Below, one piece after another: positions 39,675-48,675 of a DNA stretch of 64,000 bases. The notes under the pieces were generated by a model. It was not told the origin of the DNA and searched no databases. It worked only from the letters and a program-made list of their open reading frames with translations. The position numbers were made by a program, and so were the translations under genes. Within the stretch, counting starts at the first letter, position 1, and every line of letters begins with the position of its first letter. The stretch comes from Streptomonospora wellingtoniae (GTDB lineage: Bacteria; Actinomycetota; Actinomycetes; Streptosporangiales; Streptosporangiaceae): contig NZ_JAVREK010000002.1 of NCBI RefSeq assembly GCF_031845375.1, positions 1-64,000 of the forward strand, read 5' to 3'.

Positions 39675-41066
39675 ATGTCCCACGAGCGGATGCGGCTGTT
39701 CGCCTTCGACTTCAACGGGCCGGCGCACCTGTCGGCGGGTCTGTGGCGGCACCCGGACGACCGGGGTGCGCGCTACACCGACGTCCGTTACTGGACGGAG
39801 TACGCGAAGCTGCTGGAGGAGGGCCGCTTCGACGGCCTGTTCCTGGCCGACAACGCCGGGTACCACGACGTCTACGAGGGGAGCGCGGACGCGGCCCTGC
39901 GCGATGCGGCGCAGGTTCCGGTCAACGACCCGGCCCTGGTGGTGTCGGCGATGGCGAGCGCCACCACCCACCTGGGATTCGGCATCACCGCCTCGACCTC
40001 CTACGAGCACCCCTATGCGCTGGCTCGGCGCTTCACCACGCTGGACCACCTCACCTCCGGGCGCATCGGCTGGAACCTGGTCACCTCCTACGCCGAGAGC
40101 GCGGCGCGGAACATGGGGACCGGCCGCCAGGTCCCGCACGACCAGCGCTACGACATGGCCGCGGAGTACCTGGAGGTCTGCTACAAGCTCTGGGAGCAGT
40201 CCTGGGAGGAGGACGCGGTCCGCCGCGACCGCGGCGAGGGGGTCTATGCGGACCCCTCGCGCATCCACGCGATCGAGCACCGGGGCACCTACTTCACCGT
40301 GCCGGGCTTCTTCCTGTGCGAGCCGTCGCCGCAGCGCACCCCCGCGATCTTCCAGGCCGGAGGTTCGTCGAAGGGCCGGGCCCTGGCGGCGGCCAGCGCG
40401 GAGGCGGTGTTCGCCAACGCGACGTCGATGAGCGCGCTGAAGCGGCAGGTCGACGACCTGCGTTCGCAGGCCGAGGCGGCGGGGCGGGATCCGGAAGGCG
40501 TCCGGGTCCTGCAGATGCTGACCGTCGTCTGCGCGCCGACCGACGAGCAGGCGCAGCAGCGCTACGAGGAGTACCGCCGCCTGGTGAGCTACGCGGGCGC
40601 GATGGCCCGCTACAGCGGCTGGACCGGCCTCGACATGGCGCAGTTCGACCCCGACGTCCCGCTGCGGCACGTCAAGACCGACGCCGGGCAGACCATGGTC
40701 GACATCTTCTCCGCGGCCGACCCCGACCGGGACTGGACCCCGCGCGACATCGCCGAGTACATCGGCGTTGGCGGGACCGGGCCGACGCTGGTGGGCTCGC
40801 CGGCCACCGTAGCGGTGCAGATGCAGGAGTGGATGCGCCGGACCGGTGTCAGCGGCTTCAACATCGGCCACGCGCTCAAGCACAGGGACATCGCGGACTT
40901 CATCGAGCTGGTCGTCCCCGAGCTGCAGCGGCGCGGACTGGTGTGGGAGGACTACGACGGCTCCACCCTGCGCGAGAAGCTCTACGGCCCCGGTGCGACC
41001 CGCCTCCGCGACGACCACCCCGGAGCGGGCTACCGCGCGCGCCGACCGCAGGGCGTCGGCGCCTAG
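39675..41066 (+). CDS. LLM-class FMN-dependent monooxygenase (NtaA/SnaA/DszA type)
   Basis: 463 residues. Family marks: HLSAGLWRHPDDRGARYTDV, DRYW-like WTEYAKLLEEGRFDGLFLAD, TTLDHLTSGRIGWNLVTSYA, PSPQRTPAIFQAGGSSKGRA and HALKHRDIADFIELVVPELQ. These enzymes use reduced FMN from a separate reductase to oxidise chelators, sulfur heterocycles or antibiotic precursors. AAAAGGGGGG precedes the ATG. First gene of an operon that includes a flavin reductase (35 bp downstream), a SnoaL-like protein and an FMN reductase. The substrate is unknown. Confidence 0.9.
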   Translation: MSHERMRLFAFDFNGPAHLSAGLWRHPDDRGARYTDVRYWTEYAKLLEEGRFDGLFLADNAGYHDVYEGSADAALRDAAQVPVNDPALVVSAMASATTHLGFGITASTSYEHPYALARRFTTLDHLTSGRIGWNLVTSYAESAARNMGTGRQVPHDQRYDMAAEYLEVCYKLWEQSWEEDAVRRDRGEGVYADPSRIHAIEHRGTYFTVPGFFLCEPSPQRTPAIFQAGGSSKGRALAAASAEAVFANATSMSALKRQVDDLRSQAEAAGRDPEGVRVLQMLTVVCAPTDEQAQQRYEEYRRLVSYAGAMARYSGWTGLDMAQFDPDVPLRHVKTDAGQTMVDIFSAADPDRDWTPRDIAEYIGVGGTGPTLVGSPATVAVQMQEWMRRTGVSGFNIGHALKHRDIADFIELVVPELQRRGLVWEDYDGSTLREKLYGPGATRLRDDHPGAGYRARRPQGVGA

Positions 41067-41101
41067 AACCCCAGTGCACGCATCGACAGGAGGTGTGGTC
41101 C

Positions 41102-41620
41102 ATGTCGACGTTCGAGTCAGCGATCTCCCAGCAGCACTACCGCAGCGTCATGGGGCGCCTGCCCACCGGAGTGGCGGCGGTCACCGGCCTGGATGAGGAC
41201 GGCGAGGAGCTCGGCCTCATCGTCGGGACGTTCTCCTCGCTTTCCCTGACACCGCCGCTGGTGACCTTCAGCGTCGGCGCGACGTCCTCCACGTGGCCCA
41301 GGATCCGGCGCCGGCGGTACTTCACGGCGAACGTCCTCGCCAGCGACCAGACCCACGTGTGCCGCGCGCTGTCGCGCAAGGGAGCCGGCAAGTTCGAGGG
41401 CCTGCACTACACGAGCGGCCCACTGGGGACGCCGCACCTGCCGGAGTCGATCGCCTGGATCGACTGCGAGGTGCAGGCGGAGGTCGCGGTCGGCGACCAC
41501 TTCATGATCGTCGGCAGCGTGGTCTCGATGGAGTCGGCCGCGGGGGAGCCGCTGCTCTTCCAGGCCGGCGAGTTCGGCCGGTACGCCGGCCTGTCCGAAA
41601 GCGCAGCGGTAGCGGGTTAG
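41102..41620 (+). CDS. Flavin reductase family protein
   Basis: 172 residues, flavin reductase-like (HpaC) split barrel: FRSVMGRLPTG-like YRSVMGRLPTGVAAVTG, VGTFSSLSLTPPLVTFSVG, FTANVLASDQTHVCRALS and GDHFMIVGSVVSM. It supplies reduced FMN to the upstream monooxygenase. CAGGAGGTG sits ahead of ATG 41102. Confidence 0.9.
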   Translation: MSTFESAISQQHYRSVMGRLPTGVAAVTGLDEDGEELGLIVGTFSSLSLTPPLVTFSVGATSSTWPRIRRRRYFTANVLASDQTHVCRALSRKGAGKFEGLHYTSGPLGTPHLPESIAWIDCEVQAEVAVGDHFMIVGSVVSMESAAGEPLLFQAGEFGRYAGLSESAAVAG

Positions 41621-41628
41621 GAGTGGGC

Positions 41629-42054
41629 ATGCACGACGACCGGCGCCGGAACCTCCTCGACGCCTGGCACGCCGCCTGGGGAAACGGCGACGTCGAGGCC
41701 TTCGAACGCCTCCTCGCCAGCGGGTACGTGCGCCACACCAAGACCGGATCGGAGGGGGTCGAATCGGTCAGGTCCGCCATCGAGTCCTCGCAGAAGGCCT
41801 TTCCGGACCTGCGCACCGAGATCCTCGAAACCGTCGAGGAGGGGGCGGTCCTCGCGCTCCGCTGGCAGAGCCGGGGGACGCACACCGGGGAGTTCATGGG
41901 CGTGCCGCCCACGGACCGGATGGTGACCGTGACCGGTGCGTCCTTCTGCCGCTTCGAGGGCGCGCTGCTGGCCGAGGAGTGGGTCGTCTGGGACCCGCGC
42001 GAACTCCTGTCGGCGATGAACATCTGGGCGCTGGGCTCCCGCACCGAACGCTAG
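41629..42054 (+). CDS. SnoaL-like ester cyclase family protein
   Basis: 141 residues, a cystatin-like NTF2-fold: AWHAAWGNGDVEAFERLLAS, GVESVRSAIESSQKAFPDLR and GTHTGEFMGVPPTDRMVTVT. SnoaL-like proteins act as cyclases, hydratases or lyases on monooxygenase products. It starts 9 bp after the flavin reductase stop, with TAGGAG (overlapping that stop) as ribosome site, so it is translationally coupled. Confidence 0.82.
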   Translation: MHDDRRRNLLDAWHAAWGNGDVEAFERLLASGYVRHTKTGSEGVESVRSAIESSQKAFPDLRTEILETVEEGAVLALRWQSRGTHTGEFMGVPPTDRMVTVTGASFCRFEGALLAEEWVVWDPRELLSAMNIWALGSRTER

Positions 42055-42146
42055 GAGCCGTGTGGGTGTGCGACGAGCGTGCACCCCGGCCGCTGCGGGG
42101 GCGGTCCCCGCCCGAAGCCGACCGACCGGAAAGGAAGGGCGCCGCC

Positions 42147-42689
42147 ATGCGCGTGCTCGCGATCATCGGGTCGCCCGCTGCGGGCGGCCGGTCCACCGCC
42201 GCCGCCCGTGCGGTACTGGACGGAGCCCGCGCGGCGGGTGCCGACACCGAGGTCCTCGAACTGTCCGGAGCCGCCGGTCCCGAACACGCGGTCGCGGCGC
42301 TGGACCGTGCGGACGGAGCGGTCTTCGCGGCTCCCGTCTACCGCGCCCGCGCCGCCTATCCGCTGAAGTCGTTCCTGGACGCGGTGCCGCGGGGGATGTG
42401 GGGGGAGACGGCCGCGCCGCTGCAGGGCAAGGCGTGCGCGGTCGCGCTGACCGGAGCGGGTTGGCACCACTTTCTGGCCGTCGACGACCTGCGCGGCGTC
42501 CTGGCCGGCTTCTTCGCGGCGCAGGTGTTGTCACCCGGGCTCTACCTGCCGCAGAACGCCTTCGCCGATCGCGAGCGCCTGCTCGGGGACGCGGCGGACC
42601 TGGCGGGCGCACACGGCGCGGCGCTGGTCGACCTCGTCCGCGCTGTGCGGGACTCCACGGCGCTCGGCGCCCTGCGGCCGCTCGCCTGA
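42147..42689 (+). CDS. NADPH-dependent FMN reductase
   Basis: 180 residues, flavodoxin-like fold: IIGSPAAGGRSTAAARAVLD (FMN phosphate loop), GAVFAAPVYRARAAYPLKSF-LDAVPRG and GKACAVALTGAGWHHFLAVD. Similar to SsuE/MsuE-type reductases that feed FMNH2 to sulfur-compound monooxygenases. AAGGAAGG precedes the ATG. Last gene of the operon, giving it two different flavin reductases. Confidence 0.87.
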   Translation: MRVLAIIGSPAAGGRSTAAARAVLDGARAAGADTEVLELSGAAGPEHAVAALDRADGAVFAAPVYRARAAYPLKSFLDAVPRGMWGETAAPLQGKACAVALTGAGWHHFLAVDDLRGVLAGFFAAQVLSPGLYLPQNAFADRERLLGDAADLAGAHGAALVDLVRAVRDSTALGALRPLA

Positions 42690-42746
42690 GACCGCCGGGC
42701 GTCGTGCCGGGGCCGCCGAAGCGCCCTCGACCGGCACCGCGGCCCC

Positions 42747-43625
42747 CTAGAGGAGTCGCCGCGCGGCGTCGAGCAGCGGTGTGCGGTAGCTGCGCCCGAA
42801 CAGGCAGACGTGGGCGAGCAGCGGGTGCAGCTGGTGCAGCGGGACGCGGGCGCGCCAACCCTCGGTCAGCGGAAAGGCCTCATCGTAGGCGGCGAGAATC
42901 CGGTCCAGGTGCGGAGCACCGAACAGCTGCAGCATGGCGAGGTCGGTCTCACGGTGCCCGCCGTGGGCAGCGGGGTCGATGAGCACCGTCCCCTCGGGGC
43001 TCCACAGCACGTTGCCGCTCCACAAGTCGCCGTGGACGCGCGCCGGGGGCTCGCCCGGCCCTGCGAGGCCGTCGATGCGCGAGAGGACGCGTTCCAGTTC
43101 CGCCGCGTCGGCGGAGTCCAGGAATCCCCGGTCGCGGGCGTCGCGCAGGTAGGGCAGCAGGCGGCGTCGGGCGTACCACTCGGGCCACCGCTCTCCGGGA
43201 GTGTTGTCCAGGGGCAGGGTGGCCAGCCACCCGGGCCGGGATGCGCCGAAAGACGGCGCCCCGGCGCGGTGGGTGAGCGCCAGGCGCCGGCCCAGCTCGG
43301 CGGCGGCATCTGCGCTCGCGCCGTGCTCGCGCACGAGCTCCAGCACCAGCACTCCGCCGTCGGCGGCGAGCACCTCGGGTACGGCGGCCCCTCCGGCGGC
43401 CTCGGCGAGCCAGCGCAGCCCGGCGGCCTCGGAGCCCAGCGCCTCGGCGTAGCCGTCGGCGACCTTGGCGAAGAAGGGGCGCCCGTCGGCCAGCTCGCCG
43501 CGGTGCAGCGTCCATGCATGCGAGGAGCCCAGCGGCGTGCAGGAGCGCACCCCGGTGGAGGCGGCCGCGGCGATTGCCGCCGCCGGCGAGGGCGCGGAAG
43601 TCGGCTGGGGCATGGGCGTGCTCAC
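42747..43625 (-). CDS. Fructosamine kinase family protein
   Basis: About 292 residues. Kinase motifs: FFAKVADGYAEALGSEAAGL, RVHGDLWSGNVLW (catalytic loop) and VLIDPAAHGGHRETDLAMLQ (metal loop), with the family-type C-terminal YRTPLLDAARRLL. FN3K-type kinases phosphorylate ketoamine adducts of sugars on proteins (deglycation) or related small molecules. The start is GTG 43625 or ATG 43613; neither has a clear ribosome site. It converges on the FMN reductase gene. Confidence 0.87.
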   Translation of the reverse strand: MSTPMPQPTSAPSPAAAIAAAASTGVRSCTPLGSSHAWTLHRGELADGRPFFAKVADGYAEALGSEAAGLRWLAEAAGGAAVPEVLAADGGVLVLELVREHGASADAAAELGRRLALTHRAGAPSFGASRPGWLATLPLDNTPGERWPEWYARRRLLPYLRDARDRGFLDSADAAELERVLSRIDGLAGPGEPPARVHGDLWSGNVLWSPEGTVLIDPAAHGGHRETDLAMLQLFGAPHLDRILAAYDEAFPLTEGWRARVPLHQLHPLLAHVCLFGRSYRTPLLDAARRLL

Positions 43626-43769
43626 TGGGGCCGGGTGCCGGTTTCGGACACACGGTACCGCCGCGAGCCGCACGGGGCCGCCGGGCGGCGGTCGCGGGGC
43701 GCGGCCGGTCCCTCGCGGCCGTGCGGCGGCCCGCAGCGGGGACGGGCCGGTGCACCGGGTGCCGATTCC

Positions 43770-43811
43770 ATGTTCGGCGCTCCATTCGACTAAGTTGGCC
43801 TCGCCGAACAT
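43770..43811. promoter_or_regulatory. Inverted repeat upstream of the Nramp gene
   Basis: Perfect 10-bp arms ATGTTCGGCG / CGCCGAACAT separated by 22 bp, the right arm ending 29 bp before the GTG start. It may be a metalloregulator site or a leader hairpin; the spacer holds ATTCGACTAAGTTGG. Role inferred from position only. Confidence 0.45.
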
Positions 43812-43840
43812 CGCGGATCCCAGCGGCACGGAGGTCAGGC

Positions 43841-45094
43841 GTGGGACTGCTCGACTCCCCGACCGGCGCGGCACGTTCGACGACGTCGCGCCTGCGTTCG
43901 GGCGTCGCCCTGCTCGGTCCGGCGTTCGTCGCCGCGATCGCCTATGTCGATCCGGGCAACGTCGCCACGAACGTCGCCGCCGGCGCGTCCTACGGCTACC
44001 TGCTGGTGTGGGTCATCGTGGCGGCCAACGCAATGGCCTTCCTGGTGCAGTACCTCTCAGCCAAGCTCGGGCTGGTGACCGGCCGGTCCCTGCCCGAGGC
44101 GCTGCGCGAGCGCATGCCGCGCTCCGCCCGGCTGGCCTACTGGGCCCAAGCGGAGGTGGTCGCCATGGCCACCGATCTGGCGGAGGTGCTGGGCGGGGCG
44201 ATCGCACTGCGCATCCTCTTCGACGTCCCGCTGCTCCTCGGCGGCGTGATCACCGGGGTGGTCTCGCTGGGGCTCCTGACGCTGCAGAACCGCTACGGCC
44301 AGCGCCCCTTCGAGCGCGCCGTAACCGGGCTGCTGGCCGTGATCGCGCTGGGGTTCATGGCAGGACTGGTGGTGGAGCCGCCTTCGGCCTCCGGCGCCCT
44401 GGGCGGACTCGCACCGCGGTTCGCGGGTGGCGAGAGCGTCCTGCTGGCGGCCGGCATGCTCGGGGCCACCGTGATGCCGCACGCGGTATACGTGCACTCG
44501 GCGCTGGCGCGCGACCGGCACGGGCGCCGGCGCGGGCCGTTCCTGCAGCGGCTTCTGGACGCCAACAAGGTCGACGTGGGGGCCGCCATGCTGCTCGCCG
44601 GCGCGGTCAACCTCGCCCTCCTGCTGCTGGCCGCGAGCGCGCTCCAGGGCAGTGAGACCGGCGAGTCGCTGGAGGGCGCCCACGCGGCCGTGAGCGCGAA
44701 CCTCGGACCGGCCGTCGGGCTGCTGTTCGCGATCGGGCTGCTGGCCTCCGGGCTCTCCTCGACGGCGGTGGGCTGCTACGCGGGCGCCGTGGTGATGGAC
44801 GGCCTGCTGCGGCGGCGCCTCCCGTTGTTCGCGCGCAGGCTGATCACCCTCCTGCCGGCCCTGGCCGTACTCGCCCTGGGGCTGGATCCCAGCCGCGCCC
44901 TGGTCCTCTCGCAGGTGGTGCTGTCCTTCGGCATCCCTTTCGCGCTGGTGCCCCTCGTCGTCCTCACGGCCCGGCGCGACGTCATGGGCGAGTACGCGAA
45001 CGGGCGCGCGGTCACGGCCGCGGCCGCGGCCGTCGCGGTGGCCGTGGTGGCCCTCAACGCCGCGCTCGTCTACCTCACCGCGACCGGGAGCTGA
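43841..45094 (+). CDS. Nramp-family divalent metal (Mn2+/Fe2+) transporter
   Basis: 417 residues with 11 membrane helices. The metal site is visible as IAYVDPGNVATNV in helix 1 and MLGATVMPHAVYVHSAL in helix 6 (DPGN and MPH motifs). Bacterial MntH proteins take up Mn2+ with H+. GTG 43841 has GGAGG 6 nt upstream; the longer ATG frame overlaps the fructosamine kinase start region. Monocistronic, with an inverted repeat in the leader. Confidence 0.92.
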   Translation: MGLLDSPTGAARSTTSRLRSGVALLGPAFVAAIAYVDPGNVATNVAAGASYGYLLVWVIVAANAMAFLVQYLSAKLGLVTGRSLPEALRERMPRSARLAYWAQAEVVAMATDLAEVLGGAIALRILFDVPLLLGGVITGVVSLGLLTLQNRYGQRPFERAVTGLLAVIALGFMAGLVVEPPSASGALGGLAPRFAGGESVLLAAGMLGATVMPHAVYVHSALARDRHGRRRGPFLQRLLDANKVDVGAAMLLAGAVNLALLLLAASALQGSETGESLEGAHAAVSANLGPAVGLLFAIGLLASGLSSTAVGCYAGAVVMDGLLRRRLPLFARRLITLLPALAVLALGLDPSRALVLSQVVLSFGIPFALVPLVVLTARRDVMGEYANGRAVTAAAAAVAVAVVALNAALVYLTATGS

Positions 45095-45205
45095 GCGGGG
45101 AGACGTCCGCCGGGTTGCGGCGGTGCGGCGGGGCCGCGGCCGGGTTCGACTCCGCAGGACCGCCGGCGGGGTCGAACGGGGCAGCAGGGTTCGGACGGGC
45201 GCGCG

Positions 45206-47963
45206 TCAGGCGCGCGGTTCCGCGGGGGCGGAGACGACGGTCAGGGTCCCGGCGGTGCCGTCGATCTCGACGATTTGGCCGTCGACGATCCGTCGTGCCG
45301 CGTCCTCGATGCCGACGAGGCAGGGTTTGCCGTACTCGCGGGCGACGAGTGCGCCGTGCTGGAAGCTGCCGCCGGTCTCCAGGACGATGCCCGCTGCGTT
45401 GACGAACAGGGGCGTCCAGCCGGGATCCGCGGCCCGGGCGACCAGCACCTCTCCGGGCAGCACGGGCTTCTCGCCGACGTGGCTCAGCACCTTCGCCGGC
45501 CCCGACGCCAGGCCGGGCGAGACCCCTTCTCCGGCCAGCACGTTCGCGTCCGGTGCCCGGGGCGCGGGCCGGGGGATGCGGCCGCGGGAGTCCACCGCGA
45601 CCGGGAACCCGGCGCCCGGCAGCCGCCGGACGAGCCTGCGATAGCGGGTGTTGGCGCGGGCGCGGGCGCGCAGGTCCGCCTGCGGCGCGCCGGGCGCCTC
45701 GGGTGCGTGGTCGAGGTCGTCGCAGGTCAGGTCGAATACCTGCTCGGCCGCGTCCAGCAGTCCGGCCGCGGCGAGCCCGCGACCGGTTTCCAGTGCGCGT
45801 CGGCGCACCTGGTAGCCGTCCCGGACCAGCTGGTACTTGTGGATCTCCCGGAGGCCGCCGAGAAGCTCGGCGGCACGGTACAGCCGTTTCACGAGCCGCG
45901 CCTTCAGCGGGTTGCGGGTTTCGTCGAGGAGCCGGCGGTAGGCGTCGCGCCGTTCGCGGCGGCGCCGCTCGCAGGCCTGCCGCGGGTCCTCCTGCGTCTC
46001 CGCGTCGAGCAGCGCGTAGTTGCGCATCTGCTCCAGTACCGGCCCGGGGTCGTCGGCGTAGCGGGGGGGCGGCGAGGTCCAGTTCGTCGGGGCCGCGGAA
46101 CCCGTAGTCGGCCATGAACGCGTCCCACCGGTCCAAGAACGCCTGCGGGAGTTCCCGTGCGCCGATCCGGCGGGCCAAGGCCGCGGGATCGGAGTAGGCG
46201 TCCGGGCCCGCGTGCTCCTCCAGCGAGCGCGCGAGGTCGTAGAGCGAGAGTCCCATCTCGACGGTGGTGTTGTCGGGCATCGAGCGCAGCGCGGTGTCGA
46301 GGCGCCGTCGCTGCTCGGCCGGGCCTCGCCGGTAGAGCGCCGTGAGCAGGGACGTCGCCGCCTCGGCCGCGGCGGTGAGGGGCAGCCCTTCGCGGACGAG
46401 CAGGCGGACGGCCGGCCTCATGGTCTGCTCGCCCAGGTGCCGGAGCGACGGCGCGGCGCGCTCCACGCCGGCCACACGGCGGCGATGCCGGGTGACGGCG
46501 GTGGTATAGCGCCGCCGCGCCCGCTCGGGAGCCGCCAGCGCGCCCAGCGTCCTGGCGAGGAGGCCGGAGGAGCGTGCGACCGTGCCCGCGACCGTCCGTG
46601 CGGCGTCCGCCGGTGCCGGCCGCGCCGCGGCCCTGCGGTAGTACCGCGCGTCGATGTTGCGCATGGTCCGCGCCGCGTGGACGTCGAGCGCCGCCAGGGA
46701 CCGCGCCAGCCGCTCGGTGCCCAGCCACAGCACGTCCGACGCGTTCAGGTACCACCGGCCGCCCACGGTGCTCATGAGGCCGCCGCCGTCCCGCGTCGGA
46801 AACCGCCGCCCCGTGACCTGCCGGACCATCTCGACGACGGCGTCGGCCATCCACTGCTCGCCGAGCACCGACAGCGGCTCCTGCATCCCCTCTTCGAGCA
46901 GCGTGGTGTCCAGGTAGAGCCGCCGTGGCGCCCCCGGTGCGGTGCGCAGTTCCTCCGGCACCGGGAAGTAGGAGGTGACCGGGCGCGCCTGCAGCAGCGA
47001 GAGCCTGCCGTCGGCGGTGTAGGCCCATTCGACGTCGACCGGGGCGGCGGTAAGCGCTTCGGCGCGCTCGACCATCCGGGCGAGGGCCGCGGCCTGCTCG
47101 GCTGTCAGGGCGCACTGCGAGTGGTCGCCGCCCTCGGCGCGCCTCTCCACCGAGCCGCCCTCGGGCCGGGACCACAGCGAGGTCTCCTTGGCGCCGGGCC
47201 TGGTCTCGACAAGGCGTCCCGTCGCCTTGTCCACCACGAACCGGTCCGGTGTGGCGCTGCCCGAGACCACGGTCTCGCCCAGCCCCCGGTTGGCCTGGAT
47301 CACGACCTCGTCGTAGTCGTTGTTCTGCGGGTTCAGGGAGAAGGCGACGCCCGCCGCGGCGCTGTCGAGCTGGCTTTGCACGACCACCGCTATCTCCGCC
47401 GCGGCGGGATCGAACCCGCGCTGGCGCTTGTAGGAGACCGCCGGAAACCCAACGGCGGAGAGGAACACCGTGCGCAGAGCCGCGGCCAGGGCGTCCGGCC
47501 GGACACCCAGGACGCTCTCGTAGACCCCGGCGAAGGACGCTCCCGCGAGATCCTCGTGCGGCGCCGACGAGCGTACGGCCAGCAGCGGCGCCCCCGGGGC
47601 GCGGTCGGGCCCGGGGCCCGCGCCCGCCAGCCCGCGCAGCGCCTCGGAGAGGTGCCGTTCCTGCCCGGGCGCCAGTGCCAGCTCCCCGCCCGCGGCCTGC
47701 AGATCGGCGGTGCGCGCGCGCAGGTCGTCGTCAGAGGGGGAGTCGGCGCCCACGGCTTCGGCGAAGCCGGTCCACGCACGGGTGGTGCGCAGGCGTTCGA
47801 GCCACGGTCGGAAGAACGCCGTGGTCAGCACGAAGCCCGGCGGTACCGGCAGCCCGGCGCGGGTCATGTCGATCAGTGCCGCGCCCTTGCCGCCCACCTG
47901 CGCTGCAGGGGGGTGTTCGGCCGTCGTGAAGGTGTACAGCGCTGCGTCCAATTCTTCCCTCAT
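45206..47963 (-). pseudogene. PEP/pyruvate-binding (PEP synthase/rifampin phosphotransferase-like) protein with a frameshift
   Basis: The full product would be about 918 residues. N-terminal ATP-grasp part (PPDK_N): QVGGKGAALIDMTRAGLPVP, LLAVRSSAPHEDLAGASFAG and VEWAYTADGRLSLLQARPVT. Swivelling phospho-His domain at the end: GGSFQHGALVAREYGKPCLV. The two parts are in different frames: the first is open from 47963 and correct up to GPDELDLAAP, the second is open from about 46060 (RYADDPGPVLEQMRNYALLD). The shift falls in a run of seven G at 46063-46069 (C on the coding strand); with six the protein is continuous. It is the second gene after a TetR gene (31-bp gap). Inactive unless the run slips or is a sequencing error. 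Confidence 0.85.
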
Positions 47964-47994
47964 CGTCGTCCTTCCGGCGAGGGGTCGGTCCTAG

Positions 47995-48594
47995 CTAGGT
48001 CTCCAGCAGGGCGCGCAACGTAGCGAAGGCGCCGACGGTGTCGGTGGCGGGGTCGAGCAGTCCGTGCAGCACCAGGCCGTCGCCGGAGGCCGCCAGCAGG
48101 GCCGCCACCGCGTCGGGGTCGGCGTCGGCGCGCACCGCCCCCCGCTCCTGCTCGGCGCGGACCAACCCGCTCAGCAGGCGCCGGTACTCGGCCAGCAGGG
48201 CGGTCACGCGCTCGGTCAGCTCCGGGTCCCGTCCGGCTTCGCGCAGGGTCTCGACGAGTACGCCGGAGAGCACCCGCTCGGCATCCCCACGGCGGGCCAC
48301 CGCAGCGGTGATCAACTCGATGAGCTGGCTCAGCGTCGTCACGGCCGCCAGTTCGCCGATCGGAAAGGCGGCCTCGACCGTCTCCAGCGCGGCCTCGGCG
48401 AGCAGTTCCCGCTTGCCGCGGAAGTGGTAGCTCACCGCCCCCAGCGGCAGCCCGGCCCGTTCGGCCACCGCCCGCGTGGTCACCCGCCCCCAGCCCACCT
48501 CGGCGATCAGAGCGGCGGCGGCGGTGAGCAGCCGCCGCCGCGTCTCCGCGGACCGCGTTCGCGCCGGAGGGTTTTGTTCAAATGAACTGTTCAC
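47995..48594 (-). CDS. TetR-family regulator
   Basis: 199 residues: LLTAAAALIAEVGWGRVTTR-AVAERAGLPLGAVSYHFRGK forms the helix-turn-helix, followed by an all-helical ligand domain. The GTG start lies inside a 35-bp near-palindrome, so translation may be leaderless and the operator overlaps the start. It is directly upstream of the PEP-synthase-like gene and probably regulates it. Confidence 0.87.
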   Translation of the reverse strand: MNSSFEQNPPARTRSAETRRRLLTAAAALIAEVGWGRVTTRAVAERAGLPLGAVSYHFRGKRELLAEAALETVEAAFPIGELAAVTTLSQLIELITAAVARRGDAERVLSGVLVETLREAGRDPELTERVTALLAEYRRLLSGLVRAEQERGAVRADADPDAVAALLAASGDGLVLHGLLDPATDTVGAFATLRALLET

Positions 48595-48605
48595 TTGTAC
48601 AAAAC
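48571..48605. promoter_or_regulatory. 35-bp near-palindromic TetR operator
   Basis: GTTTTGTTCAAATGAAC, a central T, and GTTCACTTGTACAAAAC: 15 of 17 positions symmetric. It covers the GTG start of the TetR gene (48594). Strong candidate for autoregulation. Confidence 0.7.
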
Positions 48606-48675
48606 TAGCAGGACGACCGCGCCGCCGGCGACCCCGCGGTTGCGACGGCTCTGTCCTCCGCGGCGGAGGGACGTG

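Noticed and set aside
39656..41620. A single 654-residue fusion of monooxygenase and flavin reductase
   Set aside because: The first 480 residues are an out-of-frame reading of the monooxygenase; only the end, the separate flavin reductase from 41102, is real.
35191..42689. One biosynthetic gene cluster from type III PKS to FMN reductase
   Set aside because: Genes are in several divergent units with separate regulators and no transporter, carrier or tailoring set around the PKS; joint function is only a possibility.
45075..46060. Continuation of the PEP-synthase frame to 45075
   Set aside because: After the G7 tract this frame is Arg/Pro-rich shadow sequence, while the neighbouring frame holds the real phospho-His domain.
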